Below, piece by piece: positions 7,385 to 15,850 of a DNA stretch of 64,000 nucleotides (positions are counted from its first letter, which is position 1; each line of letters opens with the position of its first letter). Source of the stretch: Marinomonas atlantica (GTDB taxonomy: Bacteria; Pseudomonadota; Gammaproteobacteria; Pseudomonadales; Marinomonadaceae); contig NZ_LTAW01000005.1 of assembly GCF_001639725.1 (NCBI RefSeq), forward strand, positions 62,001 through 126,000, in the 5' to 3' direction. Made by a program: the position numbers and the translations under genes. The notes beneath the pieces are model-generated. The model made no database searches, was not told the origin of the DNA, and saw only the letters and a program-made list of their open reading frames with translations.

Positions 7385-8386
7385 ATGGGCAAGATTGTAC
7401 TTAAAGACGTCACTAAATCCTTTAACGACGTAAATGTTATTCCTCCGTTGAATCTAGAAATTAACGATGGTGAATTTGTTGTATTCGTTGGTCCATCTGG
7501 CTGTGGTAAATCGACGTTATTACGCCTCATCGCTGGTTTAGAAGATACCAGTAGTGGACACATTATGATCGATGAGAAAGAGGCCACGAATATGTCACCT
7601 TCAGATCGAGGTTTGGCAATGGTGTTCCAGAGCTACGCCCTGTACCCCCATATGACGGTCGAAAAGAATATGGGCTTTCCTTTGAAAATGGCGGGCATGT
7701 CTGCTGCAAACATTGAAGAGAAAGTCAAAGCGGCAGCCGAAACATTAAATCTCACACAGTATCTCGATCGAAAACCTGGACAGTTATCAGGGGGGCAACG
7801 CCAACGTGTTGCAATCGGTCGAGCTATTGTCCGCCAACCTTCAGCGTTTTTGTTTGATGAACCGCTTTCTAATCTTGATGCGGCGCTTCGAGTGACCATG
7901 CGCCTTGAGATATCTGAGCTCCATCAAAAGCTGAAAAGCACCATGATCTATGTAACCCATGATCAGGTAGAAGCGATGACTATGGCTGACAAGATTGTTG
8001 TATTCAATGCAGGAAACATTGAGCAGGTTGGAACGCCTGTAGAGCTGTATCGAACACCAAAAAATATGTTCGTGGCAGGCTTTATTGGAAGTCCGAAAAT
8101 GAATTTTGTTACGGGAGATGTGGCTGCTAAACAGGGCGCTACAACGTTAGGTATTCGTCCTGAGCATATTGATGTTTCAGCAGACCAAGGTGAATGGGAG
8201 GGGACTGTTGTTCTGGGAGAGCACTTAGGCTCAGATACCTATTTTTACATCGATACTGAGATGGGAGCTATCACTGTGCGCCAAAGTGGTGAAGTCGGCT
8301 TTAAAAATGGAGACCGAATTTTCTTAAACCCACAGGCCAATATGATCCATTTATTTGATGAGCAAGGCGTCCGTATAGCGGACTAA
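7385..8386 (+). CDS. polyol ABC transporter ATP-binding protein (MalK/UgpC family)
   Basis: 333 aa. Walker [10 protein letters not shown] at residues 36-44, Q-loop near residue 82, signature LSGGQ at 134-138, Walker B with catalytic Glu in FLFDEP (155-160). A C-terminal TOBE/regulatory extension contains the LGIRPEHID motif of the MalK/SmoK group. It hydrolyses ATP on the cytoplasmic face to drive uptake. It lies 16 bp after permease 2 and 51 bp before the dehydrogenase, in one operon. Confidence 0.93.
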   Translation: MGKIVLKDVTKSFNDVNVIPPLNLEINDGEFVVFVGPSGCGKSTLLRLIAGLEDTSSGHIMIDEKEATNMSPSDRGLAMVFQSYALYPHMTVEKNMGFPLKMAGMSAANIEEKVKAAAETLNLTQYLDRKPGQLSGGQRQRVAIGRAIVRQPSAFLFDEPLSNLDAALRVTMRLEISELHQKLKSTMIYVTHDQVEAMTMADKIVVFNAGNIEQVGTPVELYRTPKNMFVAGFIGSPKMNFVTGDVAAKQGATTLGIRPEHIDVSADQGEWEGTVVLGEHLGSDTYFYIDTEMGAITVRQSGEVGFKNGDRIFLNPQANMIHLFDEQGVRIAD

Positions 8387-8437
8387 ATACTGATTTTAAA
8401 CAACTAAACAGACTTTTAAAAAATAAGAGAGATAACC

Positions 8438-9208
8438 ATGAAATTACAGAACAAAGTTGCCATTGTTACAGGTAGTGCTGACGGTATCGGTAAAGCGATT
8501 GCAAAGCGCTACTTAGCTGAAGGGGCTCGGGTTGTTGTTGCCGACATCAATGAAGCAAAAGCTCAAGCAACTGCCGAAGAGTTAGGCGGGCTATGTATTG
8601 CTATTGCTGTGGACATTACTAAATCAGAATCGCGTCAGGAAATGATTCAGAAAACCGTTGAAGCGTTTGGGCAGATCGACATTTTGGTCAATAACGCTGC
8701 TGTCTTTAACATGGGGCCATTATTGGATGTGACAGAGTCAGACTTTGATTTTGTCTTCAATGTAAATGTCAAGGGCTTGATGTTCACGTTGCAAGATGTT
8801 GCCAAGCAAATGATTTCCCAAGGCACCAAAGGTCGCATTATCAACTTCTCTTCTCAAGCGGGTCGCCGAGGCGAGCCTCTTGTCGCTACCTACTGCGCAA
8901 GTAAAGCTGCGGTGATCAGTCTGACTCAATCCGCAGGGCTGTCGTTAGCTCGACAAGGTATCAATGTCAATGCGATTGCCCCAGGCGTGGTGGATACGCC
9001 AATGTGGGACAACGTAGACGCATTGTTTGCTAAGTACGAAGGCCTAGAAATTGGTCAGAAACGCAAGATGGTAGGTGAAGCGGTGCCTTATGGCCGCATG
9101 GGGCATCCTGAGGATCTTACCGGAGCTGCGGTATTCCTAGCCTCAGAAGACAGCGAATACATCGTCGCCCAGACACTTAATGTGTGTGGCGGTAACTGGA
9201 TGAGCTAA
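8438..9208 (+). CDS. short-chain polyol dehydrogenase (sorbitol/galactitol dehydrogenase type)
   Basis: 256 aa classical SDR. NAD-binding TGSADGIG at residues 11-18, NNAA at 85-88, catalytic Ser in INFSSQ, and YCASK with Tyr152/Lys156. It resembles the SmoS sorbitol/galactitol 2-dehydrogenases, which oxidise a hexitol to a ketohexose with NAD. A GAGAGATA ribosome site lies just before the ATG. Its place between the transporter and a kinase/epimerase pair suggests that it makes D-tagatose or D-fructose from the imported polyol. Confidence 0.88.
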   Translation: MKLQNKVAIVTGSADGIGKAIAKRYLAEGARVVVADINEAKAQATAEELGGLCIAIAVDITKSESRQEMIQKTVEAFGQIDILVNNAAVFNMGPLLDVTESDFDFVFNVNVKGLMFTLQDVAKQMISQGTKGRIINFSSQAGRRGEPLVATYCASKAAVISLTQSAGLSLARQGINVNAIAPGVVDTPMWDNVDALFAKYEGLEIGQKRKMVGEAVPYGRMGHPEDLTGAAVFLASEDSEYIVAQTLNVCGGNWMS

Positions 9209-9224
9209 GTCGTCGGGTGATGAT

Positions 9225-10187
9225 ATGAAAGAAGTTTTGACGTTAGGAGAAATATTAGTGGAGGTGATGGCTAAGAACATTGGCCAGACCTTTACTAAAG
9301 CTGGGGAGTTCCTTGGACCGTTTCCAAGCGGAGCCCCTGCGATTTTTATTAATCAGGTCGCCAAAATGGGGGTTCCTGCCACCATGATTGGATGTGTTGG
9401 TAAGGATGATTTCGGCAAGGTTTGTCTAACTCGCTTAGAAGAAAGTGGCGTGGATTGCAGATTGATAGAGACTCATGAAGATCGTCCTACCGGTACAGCA
9501 TTTGTGACCTATCACCAAGATGGAAACCGAGATTTTATCTTTAATATTCAACACAGTGCAGCGTCTCTGTGTCGTTTGAATAGCGCAGCAATTATGGCGC
9601 TACAGAATTGCTCTGTGTTCCATATTATGGGTTCGTCCATTAACACCCCAGATATGATTGGACTTGTACGTAGTGCTATTGCACTGGTCAAAGAAGGCGG
9701 GGGCTTAATCTCTTTCGATCCTAATGTGCGCAAAGAGCTTTTGAAAGATCCAGTTGTAGTGGGCTTTTTTAATGAAGTACTGAGTAAAACCGACATCTTC
9801 ATGCCAAGTGGCGATGAGCTACTGGCGTTAACAAACACAGAATCTGTGGAATCGGCTCTTAAAGCACTTTGGGTCATAGGAGTACGGGAAGTTGTTCTGA
9901 AAAAAGGGCAGCAAGGGTGTGATTATTTTGATCGCAACAATGTTATTTCCAAGCCTTCTTTCTCCGTAAAAGAAGTGGATGCAACGGGAGCCGGAGATAC
10001 TTTTGGCGGAACGTTTGTGGCGTGCCGTGTGCTGGGTTATCCCCCTGAACGTTCACTTCAGTTAGCCAATGCGGCAGGCGCTTTGGCCGTGAGTTCTATG
10101 GGGCCGATGGAGGGCGCTGCCAGAGAAGGCGAACTGGATGTCTTTATATCTAATTGGCACACGCAGGAGGAAGTAGAGCATGCCTAA
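9225..10187 (+). CDS. PfkB-family ketohexose kinase (probable D-tagatose kinase)
   Basis: 320 aa ribokinase-fold sugar kinase. An N-terminal GEILVE strand and PSGAPAIF substrate loop are seen, and near the end DATGAGDTFGG with the catalytic Asp in GAGD and the anion hole. It would phosphorylate the ketohexose formed by the dehydrogenases. Its last 8 bp overlap the next gene, the GatZ/KbaZ-like protein, so the two act in sequence. In Agrobacterium a kinase in the same arrangement makes D-tagatose 6-phosphate; fructokinase is the main alternative. Confidence 0.82.
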   Translation: MKEVLTLGEILVEVMAKNIGQTFTKAGEFLGPFPSGAPAIFINQVAKMGVPATMIGCVGKDDFGKVCLTRLEESGVDCRLIETHEDRPTGTAFVTYHQDGNRDFIFNIQHSAASLCRLNSAAIMALQNCSVFHIMGSSINTPDMIGLVRSAIALVKEGGGLISFDPNVRKELLKDPVVVGFFNEVLSKTDIFMPSGDELLALTNTESVESALKALWVIGVREVVLKKGQQGCDYFDRNNVISKPSFSVKEVDATGAGDTFGGTFVACRVLGYPPERSLQLANAAGALAVSSMGPMEGAAREGELDVFISNWHTQEEVEHA

Positions 10188-11469
10188 TTCACAAACACTT
10201 AAACAAGTAGTACTGGCAAATCGAGAGGGTAAAGGGAGAGGTATCTACTCTGTTTGCTCTGCTAATCGATATGTCTTAGAGGCAGCCATGCTGGAAGCTC
10301 ATGAAAATGGTTCCGAGTTGTTGATTGAAGCGACCTGTAATCAGGTGAACCAAGAAGGTGGCTACACTGGCATGACACCTGCTGATTTTGTTGATTACAT
10401 TGAGAACATCGCTAATACATTGTCTTTTGATATGACTAACGTGATTTTAGGCGGTGATCATTTAGGTCCGAATCCTTGGCGTAAGTTAACGGCGGATGAG
10501 GCGATGACCAAGGCAATGACCTTAGTCCAAGACTATGTGGCTGCAGGGTTTAGTAAGATTCATTTAGATGCCAGTATGTCTTGTGCGGATGACCCAGTGC
10601 CGCTTCCGCCAGAAGTCATTGCGGAACGTGCAGCGCAGATGTGCAAGGCTGCCGAGTCAGTCGTTGTCAATGTTAAGCCCCATTACATCATCGGGACAGA
10701 GGTGCCGGTACCGGGTGGCGCTCAAGAAGATTTGGAAGAGTTGGCCGTGACCAGCACGATCGACCTGAGTGAAACCGTCGCGACACATCAGACATTGTTT
10801 GCTGATTTAGGGATTGGATCAGCTTTTGAAAGAGTTATAGGTGTGGTGGTTCAGCCAGGAGTGGAGTTCGACCATGCGACTGTGATTGAGTATCAACCAA
10901 ACAAGGCCTTGGAATTAAAGTCTGCGATTCATCAATTTCCTGATATGGTGTTCGAAGCACATTCAACGGATTATCAAACAGAAACCTGTTTGTCTGAATT
11001 GGTTAAGGATCATTTCGCCATTCTCAAAGTTGGGCCGGGGTTAACGTTTGCATTTCGAGAGGCTGTTTTTGCTTTAAGCCATATTGAAGAGGCTTGGATC
11101 AAACCTGATCAGCGTTCCAACATTCGACAAGTGATTGAGTCAACAATGGTAAATAGCCCAAAATACTGGGAAGACTATTATCACGGTGACTCGGAGTCCT
11201 TAAGGTTTGCTCGCCAATACAGTTTCAGTGACCGTTCACGCTATTATTGGAACTACGATGCGATTGAGGAAAGTCTTGATCAATTGATTGAAAACTTGTC
11301 GAGCAATCCACCTCCTTATCCTTTAGTGAGTCAATTCATGCCATCTTTGTACAATCAGGTACGGGAGAAACATCTAGCGGTTTGTCCTAAACGACTGTTG
11401 CATGACTATATTCGGTTAGAACTAGGTAAATACGCGCGAGCTTGTAAGCAGTTTGGCGCAGCCGCTTAG
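10180..11469 (+). CDS. GatZ/KbaZ-family protein, probable D-tagatose 6-phosphate 4-epimerase
   Basis: 429 aa, the full length of the GatZ/KbaZ family. Conserved blocks include GGDHLGPNPWR and HLDASMSC near residues 88-135, and VGPGLTFAFREA near residue 285. In enterics GatZ/KbaZ is the non-catalytic partner of the GatY/KbaY aldolase. No aldolase partner gene is present here. In Agrobacterium a stand-alone family member acts as D-tagatose 6-phosphate 4-epimerase, giving fructose 6-phosphate. The kinase upstream, with an 8-bp overlap, supports that role. The assignment is by family and context. Confidence 0.78.
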   Translation: MPNSQTLKQVVLANREGKGRGIYSVCSANRYVLEAAMLEAHENGSELLIEATCNQVNQEGGYTGMTPADFVDYIENIANTLSFDMTNVILGGDHLGPNPWRKLTADEAMTKAMTLVQDYVAAGFSKIHLDASMSCADDPVPLPPEVIAERAAQMCKAAESVVVNVKPHYIIGTEVPVPGGAQEDLEELAVTSTIDLSETVATHQTLFADLGIGSAFERVIGVVVQPGVEFDHATVIEYQPNKALELKSAIHQFPDMVFEAHSTDYQTETCLSELVKDHFAILKVGPGLTFAFREAVFALSHIEEAWIKPDQRSNIRQVIESTMVNSPKYWEDYYHGDSESLRFARQYSFSDRSRYYWNYDAIEESLDQLIENLSSNPPPYPLVSQFMPSLYNQVREKHLAVCPKRLLHDYIRLELGKYARACKQFGAAA

Positions 11470-11517
11470 CTGTGTAACAATCCTCACTTATTTACGCATG
11501 TGTGTTGGGGAGTCCTA

Positions 11518-12537
11518 TTGAAAAAAGTTAATACCATGGAAGAGTTTGCAGGCTTAGCTGGAGTCTCTCGTCCAACGGCTTCTAAATACTTTGAAAACCC
11601 AGAAGCGGTAGGCGTTCGTTCCAGACAGAAGATTGAGGCAATGCTGGAAAAGGTGGATTATCGCCCCAACATGCTCGCTTCGATGTTAATGCGCAAAGAA
11701 ACGAAGATCATAGGTGTCTTGATCCCCTCTTTAGGGGATCCGCTTTATGCTGCTATTGTTCGTTCTATTGAGCTGCATGCCATGTCTTTTGGGTACTCTG
11801 TGCTGATTGAATGTTCGTATGGCCAGCCAGACGTCGAAGAGCGTGCCATTGATAACTTGCTAGCGCTTAAAGTGGCTGGGATTTGTTATGCGCCATCTGG
11901 TATAAAAGCTATCGAAGGTCGTTTACAACGGATCCAGAACGAGCTTCCATTTGTGTTTTTTGATGCCTCGTTTGAAGGCGTTAAATACAGCGTCCAAAAT
12001 GATAACGATCAGAGTATTGAATTGATCACAGACTACATGATTCAAAGTGAACGCAAACCAGCATTCTTTCCTATGCCTGACGTGAACAGTAATGCGAATG
12101 AGAGGATGTCCACTTATAAGCGAACCATGATCAAGCATGGTTTAGAGCCTAATGTTTTACCGGTCGATACAGAGATATGCTGGGACTTCGAGCGTTGGGG
12201 AAAAGAGCAAGCACTGAAAATGATTCGTATGAAGCGGATCAATGAAAACGGTGTCATTTGTGCCAACGATCGAATTGCCTTTGGGGTGTTGTCGGCGCTG
12301 TTTTCGGAAGGATTACTGAGTGCGGATTTGAAGCATCAAAGCATTCCGATTACTGGTCATGATAATCAACCTTTGAGTGAATTCACGTGTCCTCCATTGA
12401 CGACAGTTGCGCAAGATGTAGAGGGTATCGGTAAATTGTGTGTTGAAAAAATACTAAGCCTAGCGGGAACAAAGAATTTTCAATTGCCCGATGAAATACT
12501 GCTGAAAGCGAAATTGGTGTTAAGAGAATCGGCTTAA
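11518..12537 (+). CDS. LacI-family transcriptional regulator of the polyol operon
   Basis: 339 aa from TTG at 11518, preceded by GGGGAG at a good spacing. A GTG at 11500 is in frame but lacks a site. The N-terminal helix-turn-helix reads FAGLAGVSRPTASKYF with the hinge YRPNMLA, followed by a periplasmic-binding-protein-like sensor (IIGVLIPSLGDPLYAAIV onward, DNQPLSEF near the end). It ends the polyol operon and probably represses it until the sugar or phosphosugar binds. The palindrome at 4143-4162 is a candidate target. Confidence 0.88.
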   Translation: MKKVNTMEEFAGLAGVSRPTASKYFENPEAVGVRSRQKIEAMLEKVDYRPNMLASMLMRKETKIIGVLIPSLGDPLYAAIVRSIELHAMSFGYSVLIECSYGQPDVEERAIDNLLALKVAGICYAPSGIKAIEGRLQRIQNELPFVFFDASFEGVKYSVQNDNDQSIELITDYMIQSERKPAFFPMPDVNSNANERMSTYKRTMIKHGLEPNVLPVDTEICWDFERWGKEQALKMIRMKRINENGVICANDRIAFGVLSALFSEGLLSADLKHQSIPITGHDNQPLSEFTCPPLTTVAQDVEGIGKLCVEKILSLAGTKNFQLPDEILLKAKLVLRESA

Positions 12538-12551
12538 TAGAACTAAGGGGG

Positions 12552-12587
12552 AGGCTAAAGCGAAGAAGCTGCTCTCCGCGTTAGCCT
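12552..12587 (+). terminator. hairpin after the LacI-type gene
   Basis: AGGCTAA and TTAGCCT pair across 22 bases, with further GCG/CGC pairing inside. There is no clear T-run, so it is a weak terminator or a processing hairpin at the end of the polyol operon. Confidence 0.4.
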
Positions 12588-12732
12588 GTCTAATTCAATA
12601 AATGTTTTATTGCATTTTATGGTTTTTAGTGTGTTTTTTGATCAAGTTTCGCTTTTGGGGTAAAAGTTAACAGATCAATTCCAATTTTGTTCAATAATGA
12701 GAACGCAACCATGCGGTCTACAGCGTCAAAAA

Positions 12733-12858
12733 GTTAACTTTCTCCGTTTCTGTTGGAATTAAACCGTTAACTTTTTAGCCCGAATTTCCCTCTAATCGCC
12801 CCAATGCTATATGCACAGGGGCTTTCAGCGTTTTTATCGCAAAATACCGCCTAAAATG
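12733..12858. repeat. GTTAAC-type extragenic repeat, unit A
   Basis: This unit starts with GTTAACTTTCTCCG, contains AATTAAACCGTTAAC and the hairpin GCCCCAATGC-TATAT-GCACAGGGGC, and ends near CCGCCTAAAATG. A second, diverged unit in the same order lies at 21006-21131. It is non-coding as far as I can see. Its function is unknown; a MITE-like or structured RNA element are options. Confidence 0.65.
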
Positions 12859-13274
12859 CCTACAAAGAGACGTATCTACAAATAAGTGGGTTGATTATCT
12901 CGCGTAGCGAGCCGTAGCTAAGTCGTACTTCTGGCTGAAAGCGAGCACTTTTGATTCGGCACATGGCACGTCTTAGCTGTAACGACAGCAAAATGTGATT
13001 AAACCAATTTTAGGTTTCAGGACCGCTCGTAAGTCATTTAAACCGTTATCGACATTGTACTGATTTGAGTCTATAGGCACTGCCTCGCGGCCATTGAATT
13101 GCTCAACAGCAAACAGTGAGAGGGTTTGTTTCACATCCAAGCCCGGTTCTATTTTCAAAGCCAATTCACAGTATGTCGTCATGTCGCTACCCAAGTACGT
13201 TTGTGTCATGTCATTAATGACCAATAACGTTGACTTTTACATGTTTGAAGATAGTGCGCTATTTTTCTATGACG

Positions 13275-13310
13275 CTAGCTAGTAGCTAGTAGCTAGTAGC
13301 TAGTAGCTAG
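13275..13310. repeat. heptanucleotide tandem repeat (AGCTAGT family)
   Basis: A run built from AGCTAGT repeated four times from 13277, with partial units at each end (CT before, AGCTAG after). Non-coding. It is self-complementary at AGCT/CTAG, so it could also form hairpins. Confidence 0.9.
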
Positions 13311-13500
13311 GATTTTTTAGATTTCCGTTTGGTAAGAGTTTTGCTAGCAGAATATGCATGGTGCATGTGTCTCTTAATTTTTTGCTTGTCGCTGAATGGG
13401 TATTCCGAGATGTATGCTGTGTAGATTCAGTTTAGGTTGCTTGAAATCAATTTGAGTCTATTTTGTGCGAACTACTTTGTGATGCACTATGATTATGCAA

Positions 13501-13516
13501 TGATAATTTTTTATCA
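13501..13516. promoter_or_regulatory. 16-bp palindrome upstream of the DauR-type gene, candidate operator
   Basis: TGATAA-TTTT-TTATCA is a perfect palindrome 50 bp before the regulator start. A near-identical site (14219-14234) precedes ridA. The pairing suggests autoregulation plus control of the operon. Confidence 0.5.
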
Positions 13517-13565
13517 AAAATAAAAAAATTAATAATTTAATGACCATGTTTAAAGAAAAATCAAT

Positions 13566-14201
13566 ATGAACAATAAGTTAGATCTATTTAAAAGCATTGC
13601 GGCATTTTTGGCACAGCAGATGCAGGACTGTGAATTCGTGATACATGATTTAGTTGATTTAGAGCATTCGATTGTATTTATTGGTAACGGTCACATTAGC
13701 GGCCGGCAAGAAGGAGACTCTGCAACAGATTTGGTGCTCAGGGTACTGAAAGATAAGGAATATTTAAAATCAGATTACACATCGATTTACAAAAGCGTTT
13801 CTGCTGATGGCAAGGTTTTTAATTCATCAACTTTCTTTATCAAAGATGATACGCAACTACTTGGATTATTGTGCGTTAATCAAGATCTGACCAAGTATCA
13901 AGAGTTATATGATTCTGTTTCATCTGTGTTGGGCCTCACATCCAGACCAGAAAGGGCGAGTACACCGGTTAATGAACGACTGGTTCCTGCAGTAGATAGT
14001 TTACCAATCAATGTTATTGACGAAGTGCTACATAGAAAGGTCGTTAATGTAAATCATTTAACGAAGGAAGAGCGGTTGGATGTGGTACGAGAACTGGACA
14101 GAAAAGGTGTGTTTATTCTTAAGGGGGCAATTAGTGAAGTAGCCAAAACGCTAAAAGTGTCTGATGCGACAATGTACAGATACCTTCAAAGCATTAGGTA
14201 A
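13566..14201 (+). CDS. YheO/DauR-type transcriptional regulator (PAS-like domain plus HTH)
   Basis: 211 aa. The N-terminal two-thirds is a YheO-like PAS domain (CEFVIHDL near residue 22 and a GNGHISGR loop). The C-terminus is an HTH_22-type helix-turn-helix (ERLDVVRELDRKGVF, then AKTLKVSDATMYRYL). The family includes DauR, the repressor of D-arginine use. Here the next genes are RidA, an aminotransferase and a transporter on the same strand, so it probably controls them in response to an amino compound. The inducer is unknown. Confidence 0.85.
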   Translation: MNNKLDLFKSIAAFLAQQMQDCEFVIHDLVDLEHSIVFIGNGHISGRQEGDSATDLVLRVLKDKEYLKSDYTSIYKSVSADGKVFNSSTFFIKDDTQLLGLLCVNQDLTKYQELYDSVSSVLGLTSRPERASTPVNERLVPAVDSLPINVIDEVLHRKVVNVNHLTKEERLDVVRELDRKGVFILKGAISEVAKTLKVSDATMYRYLQSIR

Positions 14202-14218
14202 AAAAATTTACCATCAAA

Positions 14219-14234
14219 TGATAAAAAATTATTA
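14219..14234. promoter_or_regulatory. second 16-bp palindrome, upstream of ridA
   Basis: TGATAA-AAAA-TTATTA differs from the arms of the site at 13501-13516 by one base. It lies about 30 bp before the RidA start, where a repressor or activator of the ridA operon would bind. Confidence 0.45.
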
Positions 14235-14264
14235 ACAAGATAAAAAAATCGCAATAGGAACAGT

Positions 14265-14645
14265 ATGAATTTTATTAACACAGTAGAAGCACCCATGCCT
14301 GAAGGTGCATATGCACAAGCGACATATAGTAATGGTTTTGTTTTTGTCTCAGGGCAACTGCCATTGACGAAGGAGGGAAGTTTAGTTGAAGGCGTATCTA
14401 CTCAAACCCAACAAAGTCTTATAAATATTCAAGCAATACTGGCTGACAAAGGGCTGTCTAAAGAGAGTGTTATGAAGGTTCAGATTTTTACGACAGATCT
14501 TTCTGCTTTTGCTGAAATCAACGATGTATACCAAACATTTTTTGGAGAGCATACACCTGCTCGAGCGGTGGTTGAGGTAAGTGCTTTGCCGAAAGGGGCG
14601 TGCGTTGAAATTGATGCAGTTGCTGTTTACGAGGATGGGTTATGA
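14265..14645 (+). CDS. RidA-family reactive enamine/imine deaminase
   Basis: 126 aa, the normal RidA/YjgF/Rid length. The pattern is typical: PMPEGAYAQATYSNGFVFVSG near the N-terminus, FTTDLSAFAEINDVY in the middle, and the ARAVVEVSALPKGACVEID ending with the Arg and acidic residues of the active-site cleft. RidA proteins hydrolyse reactive imines or enamines released by PLP enzymes. Here the gene overlaps the aminotransferase start by 4 bp (ATGA), so it probably cleans up or completes that enzyme's reaction. Confidence 0.9.
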   Translation: MNFINTVEAPMPEGAYAQATYSNGFVFVSGQLPLTKEGSLVEGVSTQTQQSLINIQAILADKGLSKESVMKVQIFTTDLSAFAEINDVYQTFFGEHTPARAVVEVSALPKGACVEIDAVAVYEDGL

Positions 14646-15850
14646 AAAATCATATGATTGATGCTTTCTCATCTGTTTCCGGAGGGCTGTTTGATACTGT
14701 CATCAAAGCTGATGTTGGTGAAGGGGCTGGAAAAATTATTGAGTCCGGAGGCACTATTTTAGCTTGGGCTGATCCGGATTTCCCAGATCCTGCAATGCCT
14801 GAGAGTGTCAAAAATGCTCTCTTGAACAGCGTAAACGAAGGCGTCTCTTCGCACTATGTTATGCCAATCGGGCCAAGAGAACTTCGCGTGGAGATTGCTA
14901 AAAAAATAGGTCGCCAAACGGGATTAGACTTAGACCCCAGTCGAAACATCATTGTGACACCAGGTTCAGACTCGGGACTGTTTTATGCGATGTATCCTTT
15001 TTTGGAAGCCGGTGTGGATGTTCTGGCTCCAACTCCCACTTATCCGAATAACTTAGTAAACGTTGCTCTTATGGGGGCTAACGTTATCGAGGTTCCAACC
15101 TCTAAAGAAGATAATTATCAAATTCGTAAAGTAGATTTGGAACGGAACCTAACGGCCAATACAAAGATGTTGGTGATCTGCCATCCGAATAATCCAACTT
15201 CCGTGGTTTATCGCCCTGACTCTATTCGCGAGATTGCTGAGTTCGTGATTGAGAATGACTTGATTTTAGTATGTGACCAAGCATTTGAAGACATCATTTT
15301 CGATGGGATTGAATTTATCGCACCTGCGTCTCTCGATGGCATGCTGGATCGGACAATTACTGTTTGCTCGTTGTCTAAAGGGTATGGCCTGAGCGGACTG
15401 CGTATAGGCTATTTGTACACCAGCGATGTCTTGATTGACAAATATTATGGTGCTGCCGTCAACATTCTCGGTGCGCCGTCTCACCTCTCTTGTGCTGGTG
15501 CAATTGCTGCATTGAAAGATGAGTCAATTATAGAAGAACGGAAAGTACGCCTTGGTCAAAGGCGAGATAAAGTCGCGCAAATCTTTAACAGTATCCCTGG
15601 AGTCAACTGTAAAAAGCCGGAAAGTGGCATTTTGCACTGGGTAGATGTGAGTGAGGTGACGGCTGATGGTGAAGAGTTGACCCAGTTCATTCTGCAAGAT
15701 CAAAAGGTACTGGTGAATCCGGGCGGTCAATATGGTTCTGGTTACGAAGGAAGCCTTCGGATGATTTTCGGCTGCTTCCGTGACAATGATAATTTATTCA
15801 ATGCATGTGAGAGGGTTAAAAATGGAATCGTTAACTTTAAACAGCGCTAA
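14642..15850 (+). CDS. class I/II PLP-dependent aminotransferase
   Basis: 402 aa fold-type I enzyme. The PLP Schiff-base Lys is Lys246 in SLSKGYGLSGLRIGYL, the HPNNPTS motif is at 181-187, and the DQAFED block is near 212. It overlaps RidA by 4 bp, and the transporter start lies inside its last codons, so the three genes are tightly coupled. Substrate cannot be read from sequence; an aliphatic or D-/L-amino acid imported by the neighbouring transporter is the simplest guess. Confidence 0.88.
   Translation: MKNHMIDAFSSVSGGLFDTVIKADVGEGAGKIIESGGTILAWADPDFPDPAMPESVKNALLNSVNEGVSSHYVMPIGPRELRVEIAKKIGRQTGLDLDPSRNIIVTPGSDSGLFYAMYPFLEAGVDVLAPTPTYPNNLVNVALMGANVIEVPTSKEDNYQIRKVDLERNLTANTKMLVICHPNNPTSVVYRPDSIREIAEFVIENDLILVCDQAFEDIIFDGIEFIAPASLDGMLDRTITVCSLSKGYGLSGLRIGYLYTSDVLIDKYYGAAVNILGAPSHLSCAGAIAALKDESIIEERKVRLGQRRDKVAQIFNSIPGVNCKKPESGILHWVDVSEVTADGEELTQFILQDQKVLVNPGGQYGSGYEGSLRMIFGCFRDNDNLFNACERVKNGIVNFKQR

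Larger units (their letters stand above)
12588..13500. other. gene-poor stretch between the LacI-type gene and the DauR-type regulator
   Basis: About 0.9 kb without a convincing gene. It holds repeat unit A, a small hairpin (CTCGC-GTA-GCGAG near 12899) and a 7-bp tandem array. An 83-codon minus-strand ORF at 12973-13224 is open, but I do not recognise the product and see no strong ribosome site, so I do not call it. Confidence 0.5.

Noticed and set aside
12552..12587. Hairpin with GGCTAA/TTAGCC taken as a possible attC site
   Set aside because: Too short (36 bp), no partner core at a cassette border and the ends do not fit RYYYAAC/GTTRRRY. A terminator-like hairpin is simpler.
12973..13224. 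83-codon minus-strand ORF in the gap before the DauR-type gene
   Set aside because: No recognised motif and no good ribosome site, and it lies in a repeat-rich gap. Not excluded, but not supportable.
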